From contig OX438748.1 in the NCBI GenBank assembly GCA_949316235.1, positions 30,560,836 to 30,624,835 of the forward strand: 64,000 bases of DNA. Reading direction: 5' to 3'. Origin of the DNA: Oegoconia quadripuncta. Lineage: Eukaryota > Arthropoda > Insecta > Lepidoptera > Autostichidae. The position numbers were made by a program, and so were the translations under genes. The notes under the pieces are model-generated. The model ran no database searches. It was not told the origin of the DNA and saw only the letters and a list, made by a program, of their open reading frames with translations. This document shows positions 52,321-64,000 of this stretch, in pieces (position 1 is the stretch's first letter; every line of letters starts with the position of its first letter).

Positions 52321-53144
52321 TATATTGTTGGCACTTTTCTATTCAAACTGCAGTTTCATATGCACTTGCCTGTTATTTAAATCACTATAACCAGGTGTAG
52401 GTGTTTACCTACAAAAATTTTGTAAATCGGCAAAAATTATATGCAGCATCAAATTTAATGGAATGAGAACAGCCGACAATCCAATGAGTTATATACACTA
52501 ATTGATATCCAAATCGAGTACTTATATGAAGGTATCGCAACTGTCTAGATCATAATTTTTCTGCGTATAACACGTGTCTTCTTCTTCCACTCTCCTCTAT
52601 CAGTCATCATCTCCGTAGTCACCCCTTTCACACACTTATAATTCTTCACGCAGTCTACCCATAACTTTTTCGGTCTTCCTCTACCTCTGTATCCTGTATC
52701 CTCTGTGTCTTTTATCCCTCTTCATAATGTGCCCTTTTTCCTGAATCCTACAATTTTGGGTTATTCTAGAGCAGAGTGAATTAATTTGGTTGAAAAATAA
52801 CTTATTTTTTTAAAAAATTTCTATTAACATATAAAATCGACTGAGGTTATTGTATCGACGTACTTAACCACCTGTTTCAAGGAATGTCGACTTGTCCCTT
52901 ACATGCAGTATATCCGGACACTGCAAATGCTAATATTCTACAGCAGACACGTAATAACACTTAGTGCACAAATCCTAACTAGCACTTTATGCTTCTTTTT
53001 ATAGAAAACATAGAAATAGAACACTTGTGTCACAAGCTCGCCTAATCGAATCGTAGTGGAAATCATTTTCAATGCAGCTGTGTCCATTACTCACATCTGA
53101 TTTGTACATTCAGCTGCAGAATTCTTTATACTATTCATTTATTT
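52321..53144. other. intergenic DNA
   Basis: A pyrimidine-rich stretch at 52570-52740 (tcttcctctacctctgtatc) may be an old LINE fragment. Not assigned. Confidence 0.3.
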
Positions 53145-53425
53145 GACGACCTGTTGCGTGGAGTGGTTAGAAACTCTGCTGCTATACCAAAAGGTTGCGG
53201 GTTCGAATCCCGCTATGGGCATATGTTTGTATGATGAATACAGACATGTGTTTCCGAGTTATGGATGTTTTTCATTTATATATGTATTTATTTACAAAAA
53301 AAAATGTATTTATAAAGTTTATCAACCATCTGGTATCTAAAATACAAGCCTAGTTGCTTAGTGTGGAACTAGATGGCGCTGTGTGTATGTGCAAAGATAT
53401 TTATTTATTATTATTATTATTATTG
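53145..53425 (+). mobile_element. tRNA-derived SINE, family B, full length
   Basis: Head gacgacctgttgcgtggag, ggttgcgggttcgaatccc, full body, (TTA)n 3' end. Confidence 0.85.
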
Positions 53426-53811
53426 TTTATATTGTGTATATTTAGTGTTACAGTTGAAATTAAGCATTATTATGTAGATTTTATGTTTTAATGTACCATA
53501 AGAATTAATAAATATATATTTGATTTGATTTGATTTGATTATTTCTTTGTGATACACAGGTATAATATGATGGTAAATGTTTTAAAATAGCTGGATCACT
53601 GTGATCTACCAAATGTCATACAAAAGGAAAATAAACAATACAAGTCGTTATGACTTATTACGTAGATTGTTAGTATTGTTATGTATCACACTATTTACAA
53701 TAACAACAATTGCAATTCATTGGAGATGCACTAGACTTTATACTTACGGATATATTCATTTAATAATGTGTGTTGTAATGTAATGTGTGTGTTTAATAAT
53801 GTAAAATGTGT
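53426..53811. other. AT-rich intergenic DNA
   Basis: A tail-like (TTTGA)n run at about 53518-53538. Otherwise nothing. Confidence 0.4.
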
Positions 53812-53913
53812 AGGGGTTTCCGGGTCAGTACGCTTCTCCCTTCGACCGTATCTTCACTTAACATCAGGTGTGATTGAGGTCAAGTACCAACCCAATGTGC
53901 ATAAAAAAAAAAA
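53812..53913 (+). mobile_element. SINE family A, 3' fragment
   Basis: Ggggtttccgggtcagtacg through catcaggtgtgattgagg to a poly(A) tail. Confidence 0.7.
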
Positions 53914-54014
53914 ATAATAAGAATATGTGTTAATTATATCAGTTAAACTACAAAGGGAATCAATGAATGGGTAATTTGCTTGGCATGATAAAATTTATTT
54001 TCAATAAAACGATG

Positions 54015-54310
54015 AAATAAAAAAATTCTAAATTCTTTGAATTTACTTCACTATCGCTCTGACTTGCATTCGAGAAGCCTAAAAGCTAACTATGATTAAT
54101 ATAACTTTAAGGGTTATTTTCGAAAATTTCAAAATTATGGATAACAACGGCCACTTTTTTTTATAATAGTGAATTCTCGAAAAATAACCCCCATCAAACC
54201 TATTTAGTTATTATTTATAATTTGCTTTTAGACTTCTGGAGTGCAGGTCAGAGAGATTTTTTTTATTTATTCTGTATTTAAAAAACTTAATTTATCTAAC
54301 GACGGCCCCA
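54015..54310. mobile_element. foldback MITE, family E, diverged
   Basis: Ctctgacttgcattcgagaag at the left and tctggagtgcaggtcagag at the right, as in 16576-16853. Confidence 0.6.
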
Positions 54311-54352
54311 CGGACTAATCCCTCTTAATACTGTTGAGTGTACCTATATAGA

Positions 54353-54494
54353 TGAAAATTTACAAACGCTTTATAAGCCTGTTTTAGTTAAAGTATGTTT
54401 TGTCACTTTCTTTCACTAGGACATTTCCTTATGAACGACAGAGACAAAACATATCTTTAACTAAAACAGGCTTTTATAGCCTTTGTAAATTTTT
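54353..54494. mobile_element. foldback MITE with about 50-bp arms
   Basis: Gaaaatttacaaacgc, then cctgttttagttaaagtatg, at the left; catatctttaactaaaacagg, then ctttgtaaattttt, at the right. Central loop about 40 nt. Confidence 0.7.
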
Positions 54495-55027
54495 ATGAAT
54501 TTGACCGTAAATCTTTAAAAAAAATCAATTTTATACGTAGTACAGATATTCTGTTTGGATTGTGGTTTTTCGAGAAAGTAGACACTTTTATAGACGATTG
54601 TACTTGCGAGTAAATTCTAAAATAGTGTACAGTGTCTTTCTCGGAAGATCAGATCGAATATCATACCTAAGTAGGTGCAGTCGGCAACAAAATTTTTATG
54701 ATACCTTTTGCTTGGAGGGTCTTGGTTGGATTTTGTTATATTTGCCTTTACACCTATATATCATGTTATTATGTGATTGATAAATTTCAGTTAGACTTGA
54801 ATAGTTATTTTCCTTTAGACCAAGTCCAAGGTCCTACGTTTATGTTTTTAAATAAAGACTTGCTACCTTAATTGTGTTGCCGACTGTACACCCTGCCGCA
54901 CGAGTAATATAAGCACGTGTCGCTGTATTCATACTTCCGGTAGCGTCACGGGCCCAGCTTACGCTGGTAGTGTTACCGTTATCATGCCGCTGACTGTATG
55001 ACAGTATTCAATATATTAAAAAAATAT
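54495..55027. other. AT-rich intergenic DNA
   Basis: A 72-codon ORF at 54562 shows no family features. Nothing else. Confidence 0.35.
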
Positions 55028-55432
55028 ATTAAATGTTTACCCGACTGCCTCAGGAAGGAAGGTGATGTTTTTCGATTGCAAGTATGTAGATAGTTGAAGG
55101 TGTTGTTTCATTCGTCTTAATCACTGGAGTGTCACTGAATGCATTTGATTTTTAAATACTTAAATTTACATTTACTACGTGTTAAAGATAAATAAGATAA
55201 ATCGAAAGTTAGGTGCAAAAAGTTAGAAAGAAAGTTCCCTAAATAATAGGTAATTTTATTTTTTTCATAACTATAAATTGTAAATTTTGAATATCACCGG
55301 CTGAATGGATTTAGATGAAATTTGGTTTGTAGACAGAATAGGACCTGGATTAACATATAGCCAAATTTTTTTGGCTGTACCAATTTTGATAAAATGGTCC
55401 ACGCGATCGAAGTCGCGGGCAACAGCTAGTAG
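55028..55432. repeat. family F (minus) and family G (plus) repeats
   Basis: 55028-55145 is the inverted family F end; 55265-55432 is family G (aaatttggtttgtagacag, gaagtcgcgggcaacagcta). Confidence 0.45.
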
Positions 55433-55565
55433 TTAATATTCTTGATAGAGTATTTAGTAAGGCTGGGCTTTTGGGCTTATATGAAAGTACAGCCACTGAA
55501 CACACATAGGCCTCAAAATTATAACACCCTTCATTTTGTGTTGAATTACAAATAAAAATACCTTG

Positions 55566-55770
55566 TGAATATTTCCAAACTTAAGCTTCCTTCCATACTG
55601 CATTCCCAATGGAGCATCCCCAAAAAGTAAGATGTCAACGTGATCCACATAATAGAAAAACAAACTATCAAGACGAGCGATTTCAGATTTATAAGCAGCG
55701 CTTAAAGCGCTATTTAGCTCAACGACATAAAAGATTACGTTCGGAAAACCTGCTGCCTTCGAAACACTAA
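55566..55770 (-). CDS. possible internal exon, unidentified protein
   Basis: The minus strand is open through 55454-55873. The stretch from a TTTTTTAG acceptor (just above 55770) to an AAG/gtattt donor near 55566 reads like one exon of about 68 codons. Its blocks include FPNVIFYVVELN and LLFGDAPLGMQYG. No family recognised and no neighbouring exon found. Could be a chance ORF. Confidence 0.25.
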
Positions 55771-56086
55771 AAAAGTTCGTGCAAAAATCACTTGTAAATG
55801 GGAGTTCCGTATAAATTTTGTCACGAAAATTTGTTTGGAATAATGAGGAGCTATTGGGAGAAAAGTGGGACATCGAACCATTGCACAGTTGTTCGTATTC
55901 TTGTTAAAGGTCGTTCTAAATCACATTCTAGTAGCAAGATACGAGGCGGCTCATACCTCTTGCAGCATATGTCAACTACGAGACTTTTTTTATACAACGT
56001 CTAAAGGAAAGCGTATATCAAGACGAAATGTACGAACTCTGTTATTGGATACCACCTAATAATAAAAAAAATTGTTACACAATTAG

Positions 56087-56370
56087 TTTTTTTTTATGCC
56101 CCACGGGCTAGCACTTGACCTCAATCACACGTGATGTTAAGTGAAGATGAGACAGAGGGTGGAAGCGCACTGACCCAGAAACCCCATTTTATTTGATCTT
56201 TGACAACCGGAACACAACAATGCTATTAACATTGCTGCGTGGCGGTAGACTTAGATAAGATAGTGGTAGCTAGCCAGGTGGACATTTAAAATGCCCTATC
56301 ACCAACCAAACCGAGAACCAACATATAGCCCGCTGGGGCTCGAACTGGCGATCTCCGAATTGTACACATC
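56087..56370 (-). mobile_element. SINE family A, diverged
   Basis: Poly(T) at 56087-56096, body with deletions, head gctggggctcgaactgg on plus. Confidence 0.75.
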
Positions 56371-57065
56371 AGCAGTATAAAAGATTTTATTCCACGTTCC
56401 AAATCTGGCTCTTCAGTGCCCCACTACTAATCCATAATGCCCTATCGTCCTCAATACTTCCATATGTTCCATGTCTTCTTTCCATGCAAATGTATAATAA
56501 TAAACATTACTTATTTCAAAGGATCTCCAAAACCTTTTCCCTCTAAAAACCAACCGGTTATTACGGTCCGTGACGTATGCGAGCGTCCACCTCCGCCGGT
56601 AGTAAATTAGAATTTTATGCCGTTGGCCCACCTTCGCATTTCTGCCGGGTTTTATAGGAAATTTACTCCTGATGACTAATAAGGAGGGTTTACGTTTCTA
56701 AATATACCTGTCGACTCATTTTAAAGGCAGTCACACCTGATGGTTGTAAATTACGATATTGTAAAAATTGTTTCGACTTTTAGTGGCTATAAAAATTTTG
56801 GTCACAAATTAATGCCACTTGGACCGAAGTACGCAAGGCACAGACAACCTAGCGGATAGTAAGGGGCAGTTAGAAAGCCACATCGCGCATAGGTGACGTT
56901 CAGAGTATATGTTTTAACAATAATATGAGTTTAAAAATCAAAAACCCGACAGCATATTTTGTATTTCGCGGGCGCAATGTTGGATTACCATAAAATACAC
57001 TCCAAGGATTAAGACGAATCTAACGACACCTTGCACTTTGACATATTAAAACTGTTCTAACTGTT
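56371..57065. repeat. intergenic DNA ending in a family F repeat
   Basis: Family F at about 56938-57065 (aaaacccgacagcatatttt, ggcgcaatgttggattacc). The rest unrecognised. Confidence 0.4.
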
Positions 57066-57133
57066 AAAACATAAATTTATCAATTTATTGGACTTTCGAT
57101 CAATTGACACATTCAATGTAAAAGTTTTTAGAT

Positions 57134-57480
57134 ATTATTATGCACAACGTGCTAGCACTGACCTCAATCACACCTGATGTTAAGTGAAGCCTTTGTCCAA
57201 CAGTTTTTTTTTTATCCACAACGGTTTAGCACTTGACCTCTATCACACCTGATGTTAAGTGAAGATGAGGCCGAAGGTGGTAACGTACTGATCCGGGAAA
57301 CCCCATCTTATTTGGGGGATGGGCTATCTTATCTCTAAAAACCGGAACACAACAATGCTGTTAACATTGCTGTTTCGCGGCAGCTTCAGATAAGATGGTG
57401 GTCGCTAGCCAGGCGGACATTATATAACAGTGGACGTTTTTCGGGTGATGTATGATGATGATGAGGCCGAAGGATAACAC
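57134..57480 (-). mobile_element. nested SINE A copies
   Basis: An outer SINE A (57134-57189, resuming at atgaggccgaagg about 57460) is broken by an RTE-tail-like piece (cctttgtccaacag ... cagtggacgtttttcgg), itself broken by a second minus-strand SINE A (57206-57425). Confidence 0.5.
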
Positions 57481-57850
57481 ACGCACACACAAAACTAGAA
57501 CTCAATATTGCGTAGAAAATATCCAAATTTAAGTTTCGGTTGTAATAAATTTCAAACCCATAAAAAAGCTACACGAACCCCTCTTCCTTCTATAAAGAAA
57601 ACACATTAAACACGCGGCTAATTTAATAAAAATAACACCCCAAAACATCAAAGACTATACCACTTCAAATATACCTATACGGATCTGTTAAAAAAACATC
57701 CAGAAATAGGTAACTACATGTAGACACTTACCCTAATGGCATCAAATTATTCTATAAATAACTTAAGAGAGCGGTTGGACAGTATTTTTACTTGATGGTG
57801 AAATGGCCGAAAATAATAGCGTTACTAGTATCCTCAAATTCACCATTTGG
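57481..57850. other. AT-rich intergenic DNA
   Basis: Nothing recognised. Confidence 0.35.
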
Positions 57851-57975
57851 TAACCTGTTTGGTGTAGAAGTTAAAATCCCGGATTGCTATACTAAAAGGT
57901 TACGGGTTCAAATCCCGCTATAGGTTTGTGTTTATGATGAATACGTACACGATACCTAAGCTAAGGATGTTTCCA
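57851..57975 (+). mobile_element. SINE family B, 3' truncated
   Basis: Head aacctgtttggtgtagaag, ggttacgggttcaaatcccg, then tgatgaatacgtacac and loss of similarity. Confidence 0.6.
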
Positions 57976-59441
57976 ATCATGCAGGGTGAGATTTAGTTCG
58001 TGTAATTCCTGTATACTGGTGACTCCTTTCCTGATTATTGATGTCGATTCGGATGTACACCAACTAAACTAAACTTAAACCAGTTTTAAAGTAGTACTGT
58101 CTCTTTCTCCATGGAACAGTACGATGCGACGGCACCACTCCAAAACTGGTTTTAGTTTAGTTTAGCTGGACGGTTCCACTGGCACCCTCATTGAATAAAT
58201 TATGGTTATTTTTTTATTATAGTTTAGTTCTACTACTACTACTTCTAGTTCTACTAGTTTAGGGAAAAAACTAAGAGGGCTCGGTATAAGCCCTTTTAGT
58301 TTTTTCCCAAAACTATAATAGATAAGTACTTATAATTAACAAATATTTGACATATTTTTATTGGTCTATCTGGTGACTTGAAATGGATTACGTCCAAACA
58401 GAAATGTGCCCAAACAAGAATATGTCCAATCAGGAATACCTACGACGAAAAAGGCATCAATCCCATTATGTATTTTTGAAATTTTTTATTTGACATTGAT
58501 TGAATTACTTAACCATTTCTAAATCATTTATTATTATTTAATTTAAGAATAAGAATAAGAATAGTTTATTATGAATTAGAATTTATTTATTGCATACAAA
58601 TGTGTTACAAAGATGTTGATACATTAATTGGTAGGTACTTATACAGTTTACCCATTTAGGGTGTACAACTTATATCATTGTATGAAATATAATAATTAAC
58701 AATTTAAAAGTATTACAAACATGTCATTAGATAAGTTAAATATCAAGGTCACAAAATTTAAATTAAAGTGTCAAATTTAACTATCAAAGTATTCATTGAA
58801 ATTATAAGATAGAATAATTAACAATAAAATATTATTACAATATGTCACTTAATTATTATAGATATAGATATGGAATTATAATTTGACTTTTACTAGACTT
58901 TTACTATTTATTTTTACCTATAGATTGTATAATGATAACGATTTATTTTAAAAGAATTGTAATAGAAAATGGAGATTCTCATTTTCGCATTAGCATAACT
59001 TTGGCTTATAGATTTTGTGTATTAGTTTTTATAATGATGCTGTTGATTCTGTATTATCCAAATATATAAATGAACGAGTTTCGATCGAGACAGAAGAGAG
59101 ATTCGTATTCGTAGTACATATTTATAGTACTCCGTTCTGTAAATAAAATATCCTACACAAGAACTCGAACCAATAGAGAATGGTGTAGGATAATTACAAG
59201 CTATTATTTGTTTGTAATGAGAAATTCATTTTGTCGTTTGATTTGACCTTTATGTAACACTTTACCTTCACTAAAAATAGGTAATTCGGGCTTCATCACA
59301 ATTGCACCAACTAATACAACAAAAAAGCCACAAATCGCTTAGCGTGTATTTTTATGTTATTGTATTTGGGACAAAAAACAACTGTACAATGTGTTTTACT
59401 AAAGCTAGTATTACAATGGGTTCGAGTAATCAATTATATTA
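57976..59441. other. AT-rich intergenic DNA with two hairpins
   Basis: Inverted repeat 58062-58087/58142-58165 (aaactaaacttaaaccag / ctggttttagtttagttt) and stem 58262-58310 (gggaaaaaactaagagggct with one mismatch). No gene. Confidence 0.5.
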
Positions 59442-59902
59442 GGTCCTTACCTATGAAATTGGCGTTTTGTATGAAGAATTTCATTAAGACTGTTTTCTCC
59501 ATACAAACATTTTTGATTTTTTTGGGAAAGGCAAATCCAAATTTAGCTAAACTTTGTGTGTATTATCGGATAACATTAAGTTAAGTATAGGCAGCGTTAA
59601 TTTTTAAAAGTAACCGCTTTATAAAAGTTTCAGAGAATCTAAGAAATGATTATGGGAAGCACATGAAAAGAGCTCTGTTCAAATTTTTTTTTATTATGTG
59701 ATAAATCACTAACATTAAATAAAAAAAATTAAAATTTAATCTAAAGCCCAGAAATAAAAAAAATATTTCATGTGAAACCTTGAAATAATATTCAATTTTC
59801 CAAATAAAAAACAAATTTGGATACCTATAGCTTTGAAAATCGCAGGAATTGGTACATATGATTAATGAAGAAAATAAACTCCAATTTCATAGGTAAAAAC
59901 CC
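59442..59902. mobile_element. TIR element, family D, inverted copy
   Basis: Ends aggtccttacctatgaaatt and aatttcataggtaaaaaccc. Body is the inverse of 6062-6586 and 16049-16468. Confidence 0.72.
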
Positions 59903-60599
59903 AATACAACCAGCAATGTGATCCACAAATTACTAACGATTACAATTACCTATGCGTGAAGAACTATGCTCGGACTTATTGGGAAAGAGTTGATTATCTC
60001 GGCTAGATAGAAGCGACTCCATTTGATCTACAGATCACACAATATCACCAAGGAAGAAAATCAGAGACAGACTCATTTATTCTTTTTTTTTTCTTGCTGC
60101 AGATATCCCAAAATTAGTTCACCTTCTTGCAAAGCGGTGCAAGTTGTATTATGGATGAGTTATGCAGGGCTTGATTACCGATTTAATTTTAAACCTACAC
60201 CAGCATCAAGTACAGTCAGCTGCAGCTAAAAGTATACCACTAACGCACCTGATCCATTATGTTAATAATATCGTGCAAGGCAAAATAAGCTATGGGTATC
60301 AAAACTTCATGTCCTGACAGTACTCACATAAGCTGCATTACGTATCGGCTTGATTTTCTTCATCAACAGCCATACACGTCTCCACTAATGGGGCATAGTC
60401 CCCGCTCACATGGAGAGAATATGAACCATAATCCACCATGCGGGTCTAGTCGATTGTCTAAGTCTAGTGACCATCTGACTGTCAGTGATTTTAAACCGCC
60501 TCTTTAGTTCACCGACTTGGTTTAACGACTGCCTTCAATTTAAAACAACAGGGACCGACTATTTAACGTACCCTCAGAAACTAACAAACACTCGTATTA
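59903..60599. other. intergenic DNA
   Basis: No gene supported; small ORFs at 60023-60507 lack family features. Confidence 0.35.
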
Positions 60600-60680
60600 A
60601 AATGCCACTGGTGGTCACCCATCCAAGGACTGATCGCGCCAGACATTGCTTAACTTCGCTAACCGAAAACGAATAGCGAA
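60600..60680 (-). repeat. 5S rRNA-like segment
   Basis: The minus strand has tagcgaagttaagcaatgtc, then cttggatgggtgaccacc; same segment as 3739-3818, diverging on both sides. Confidence 0.6.
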
Positions 60681-61216
60681 TTACTACGCGACAAGTGTAC
60701 GAGTGATTTTCTTTGCAAGATATAATGCGATAGATGAGAGTATCTTTGCAGATGACTGTACAAAGGCCTGTCTTATCTAGGTTTGGCTCTACCTTAACAT
60801 TAAAAAACCGGTTTTCTTAAGAAGCGAAACCAAGTGGGTTTTTTGTCAAATCGGTTTTCAGTGATTTTGCTTTTACCGACAAAGCCGTCTCTGTCACTAC
60901 AAACTTCAGACGACGCAAACGATGCAGGGTCTGTCTGGGTTAAACCGGGTAATTAAGATTTTAAGTAGCGCTCTCAAATCTTTTTTTATTTACCGGTATT
61001 TTTGAAACCGGTTTCAAGCCCTTGTATTATGTCCAACAATCAACTTTTATAGGTAATTTATGTGACACTGAGATTTTTCATCTAAGGGTAGTTAGCATTC
61101 TATGGAACCTAAATAAAATAAAAGATAAATATATTCTTGGACATATAACAGCGCCACTAACCACAACTCTAAATAGGCCGTACTTATTATAGACAAATAA
61201 AGCTGTTTTATATATA
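60681..61216. other. intergenic DNA
   Basis: Nothing recognised. Confidence 0.35.
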
Positions 61217-62238
61217 CAGGGCGTCCCAAAGTTATGGGACATGAAGGGGAAGTACCTTAAATATTGTAGATAGTGAATTTTGCTCAAAGAAGACTTTATG
61301 TTATTTTTAAAAGTTAGTAATTCTGCATTCATAGATTTTCTAAAAATTACTTGCTTCGGCTGGGAATCGAACCGACTTAAATGTGAAAAAAAAAACACCC
61401 TACTTTTATGATGCCAATCGAAAGAATAGCTAAAAAATAATAACTCTGCCTAAGTAACATAGTATTTTAAAAGAAAGGAACAACATAAAATGATTGAGTC
61501 AAATTTCAAGAAAGTTATTTATTGCCGACGACGTTCGAAAAGTAGCGATATTATCATTCCAAAGATAGCATTGATTATTCGTAAATAAGTACCCACTTCA
61601 TAAAATAGGTACTAACATAGTTTTCCTTATTATAAGTGCACGTGTAGATGAAATGATAAAACTTAGATCCCCGGACCTCACACCATTAGATTTCTTCTTT
61701 TGGGGATACGTGAAAGATATGCTATACAAAAAGCGATACGAGAACGTAGGCGAGTTGCAAACAGAATTGTGCCATATCACATCGAGTGTTCACCATAAAA
61801 TGATTAGAAAATCAACAGGCAGCGGGCTCATTAAAAGATTGGCGATTTGCGTAAGACAAGAGGGATCACATTTTGAGCATTTAATTAATTAATTTACAAA
61901 AAAATACCTACTTAATTGACTACGGCAGTTTCATGTATGTTTTTTATTTGATTAAAATGATTAATTTCACGTTGTTCCTTTCTTTTAAAATACTATGTTA
62001 CTTAGGCAGAGTTATTATTTTTTAGCTATTCTTTCGATTGGCATCATAAAAGTAGGGTGTTTTTTTTTTCACATTTGAGTCGGTTCGATTCCCAGCCGAA
62101 GCAAATAATTTTTAGAAAATCTATGAATGCAGAATTACTAACTTTTAAAAATAACATAAAGTCTTCTTTGAGCAAAATTCACTATCTACGATATTTAAGG
62201 TACTTCCCCTTCATGTCCCATAACTTTGGGACGCCCTG
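61217..62238 (+). mobile_element. mariner-like element with 268-bp TIRs
   Basis: Termini cagggcgtcccaaag and ctttgggacgccctg, flanked by TA on both sides (61215-61216, 62239-62240). TIRs of 268 bp each, 61217-61484 and 61971-62238, nearly identical. The 486-bp interior holds only the transposase C-terminus. TA target duplication and the transposase remnant place it in the IS630-Tc1-mariner superfamily. Confidence 0.85.
61653..61892 (+). pseudogene. mariner-like transposase C-terminal remnant
   Basis: About 80 codons. LRSPDLTPLDFFFWGYVKD is the region around the last catalytic Asp of mariner-type DDD/DDE transposases, followed by the usual C-terminal helix region (VGELQTELCHI). The first two catalytic residues and the DNA-binding domain are missing, so it cannot work alone; the element would need transposase supplied elsewhere. 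Confidence 0.75.
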
Positions 62239-62240
62239 TA

Positions 62241-62720
62241 TATGAAACATTGTGACAGCTTTCACTCGTAATTCCCATTTGGCCGTTTTCTATTAAACAA
62301 TGCACTAAAATTTATCCAAAATAGTCGAGCTTTAATCCAAATGCGTCTATCTCTATTTTTGACTAAAATATTGGTAGAGTAATAAATGTCATAGAAGTAA
62401 TATTTTACGAACTGACACATTTATGGGTTTTGGAATTTTATTGGTTTTCCATTGGAAACAATCTATAACATTAATCAATCTATGATTTATCTAAGTTGGA
62501 AAGAGTCGCTAGTAAATACTTATATTTTTAATAGTTGCCAAGGAAAGTTATTTTTATTATAAAGCATAAGTCCTATAATTTTACAGTTCCTGATTTTTTG
62601 TAGAAGGATAGAGTACCCATCAGTAATAGATTAAAAATGTTTTCTATCCGTTCTGTAGCTTGCTTTAGGTATAGCATAGGTATTTAGTTATAAAATCTAC
62701 AATATTAAATTAAGGTTCCT
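62241..62720. other. AT-rich intergenic DNA
   Basis: Nothing recognised. Confidence 0.4.
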
Positions 62721-62791
62721 TTGGCCTCATCTTCACTTAACATCAGGTGTGATTGAGGTAAAGTGCTAACCCGTTGTGCATAAAAAAAAAA
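62721..62791 (+). mobile_element. SINE family A, 3' fragment
   Basis: Ggcctcatcttcacttaaca through gttgtgcataaaaaaaaaa. Confidence 0.7.
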
Positions 62792-62956
62792 GGTTACTAT
62801 TGTGAACTTCATTGCTTTGTAGAAGACGCTAAAATCTCCTAAACCAATTTTCTAAAAAAATAATCAATAATTTCGAAAAATTGTTTATTGAGTCGTGATT
62901 TTGCCCTCGAGACAAAGACCATGATGAATCCCAAGCCCATATTGTATCAACACCTT

Positions 62957-63213
62957 TTTTTTTTTTTTTTTTTTTTTTATGGTTAACTGGATACGCATTT
63001 GACCACAATCTCACCTGATGGGAAGTGATGATGTGGCCGAAGATGAAGCACGCGATCTCAGTAGATGCCTATTCACCCTGCTCTTGAAGATCCCAAGGTT
63101 GTAGGATTCAGGAAAGACTGACGCCGGAAGGGAGTTCCATGCCTTGGCTGTTCGCATTATGAATGAAGAATCGAACCGCTTAGTGCGAATGTTCGGTATT
63201 TTATTTAAAGATA
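62957..63213 (-). pseudogene. CR1/Jockey-like LINE ORF2 C-terminus and 3' end
   Basis: Poly(T) at 62957-62980 is the 3' tail on the minus strand. Upstream, the minus strand encodes the C-terminal patch AKAWNSLPASVF and LGIFKSRVNRHLLRSRA before a stop. Short 5'-truncated copies of the same 3' end are at 12362-12462 and 51868-51960. Confidence 0.6.
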
Positions 63214-63220
63214 GGGGACA

Positions 63221-63795
63221 CTATCCGCGCAGTTATCGACGCGTACGTATACCTGGGACAAACAGTCCATTTAGGTAAATCCAACTTCGAGAAGGAGGTC
63301 AATCGTCGAACCCAACTCGGCTGGACACCATTTGGGAAGCTACGTAACATCTTCTCGTCCCAAATATCGCAATGTCTCAAGACGATAGTCTTTCATCTAT
63401 GTATATTGCCAGTGATGACATTTAGAACTGAAACGTAGTCGCTCACTATGGGCCTCGTAAGAAGCCTCAAGGTCACCCAAAGGGCAATGGAGAGAGCCAT
63501 GCTCGGAGTTTCGTATCGAATCAGACATGAGGAGCTCCGCAGGAGAACCAAGGTGACCGATATAGCCCGAAGAATTGCCAAACTTAAGTGGCAGTGGGCG
63601 GGGCTCATTGCTCGTAGGACTGACGGCCGTTGGAGTGGAAAAGTTCTCGAGTGGCGACCACGCACCGGACGATTTGGTAAAGATCGCAGGAAACCGCTGG
63701 ATGGGGGCAGCGCAGGACGGATCGTTGTGGAGATCTTTGAGGGAGGGCTTTGTCCAGCAGTGGACTTCTTTCGGCTGATATAATGATGATGATGA
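63221..63795 (+). pseudogene. RTE-like LINE reverse transcriptase C-terminus
   Basis: The frame encodes the region after the RT palm: YVYLGQTVHLGKS, TQLGWTPFGKLRNI, then after a frame break GLVRSLKVTQRAMERAMLG, RRRTKVTDIARRIAKLKWQW and RTDGRWSGKVLEWRPRTG, the typical C-terminal stretch of lepidopteran RTE-clade elements. Ends in cagcagtggacttctttcgg and (ATG)n. One frame break near 63435 and a missing 5' part make it dead. Confidence 0.75.
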
Positions 63796-64000
63796 TTGAT
63801 GCCCTCGGTGAAATTTTTCATAAAAGTAAAACCGTTATTAATCGATTTTTTGAAAATAGTTAAATTCACAATTTTAATCTAATAGTCTATGTTTTATTAC
63901 TAAATACTTATACCGTATCTAAAGCAAAGGCCTTTAAATGAATGACTAATTCAAAGCACTGCCTGCGACATATGCATTACTTTGTGGCTTCATACTTAAA

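Noticed and set aside
61078..62245. Pair of near-identical proteins encoded on opposite strands
   Set aside because: They are translations of the two 268-bp TIRs of the mariner-like element.

Overview
The window looks like nuclear DNA of a moth or butterfly. It is AT-rich and dense in short tRNA-derived SINEs, TIR elements, LINE tails and dispersed repeats of the kind scattered through lepidopteran genomes. It carries very little host coding sequence. The one host gene I can support in part is a seven-helix chemoreceptor (gustatory-receptor type) on the minus strand at 39.9-41.6 kb, with three consistent exons and no C-terminal exon found. No tRNA, rRNA gene or CRISPR array is supported.

The centrepiece is a 17,213-bp Maverick/Polinton (adintovirus-like) element at 17674-34886. 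It is bounded by a perfect 6-bp target duplication (cttgtg) and by inverted repeats beginning 5'-AGTAGG. Its genes look open and full length. The left arm holds a small TIR-borne gene, then about 2 kb littered with host repeats, then on the plus strand a spliced GC-rich gene, protein-primed DNA polymerase B and a small spliced basic/acidic protein. The right two-thirds is a compact minus-strand block, reading from the right: packaging ATPase, a conserved unknown, a two-repeat fibre-like protein, a retroviral-type integrase with chromodomain, a PLA2-domain capsid protein, an adenain-like protease, a minor capsid (penton-like) protein, a 56-aa gene, the major capsid protein and a 166-aa conserved unknown. 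Together these make a replication, integration, packaging and capsid set. A mirror copy of the left mini-gene lies at the right end.

Three features of this element stand out. First, the PLA2 gene ends on an A AAA AAC heptamer directly before its stop. A 6-nt spacer and a small stem-loop follow, and the -1 frame opens into the conserved N-terminus of the protease, which has no AUG of its own upstream of that region. This looks like a programmed -1 frameshift signal. Second, penton, the 56-aa gene, major capsid protein and the 166-aa gene are chained by 4-nt ATGA stop/start overlaps, as in termination-reinitiation. Third, the outer 100 bp of each TIR contains a perfect 20-bp palindromic arm pair. 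The element sits inside an older PIF/Harbinger-like MITE whose two halves flank it and carry their own TTA duplication.

The flanks (1-17.6 kb and 35.2-64 kb) are mostly mobile-element debris: a GC-rich 1.4-kb retroposed sequence with a 13-bp target duplication (233-1620), LTR-like repeats (2.7-3.6 kb), many copies of two SINE families, TIR elements, two 5S-rRNA-like segments, a mariner-like element with 268-bp TIRs (61217-62238), and RTE-like and CR1/Jockey-like LINE 3' ends (for example 62957-63795). Stretches in which nothing was recognised are stated as such.
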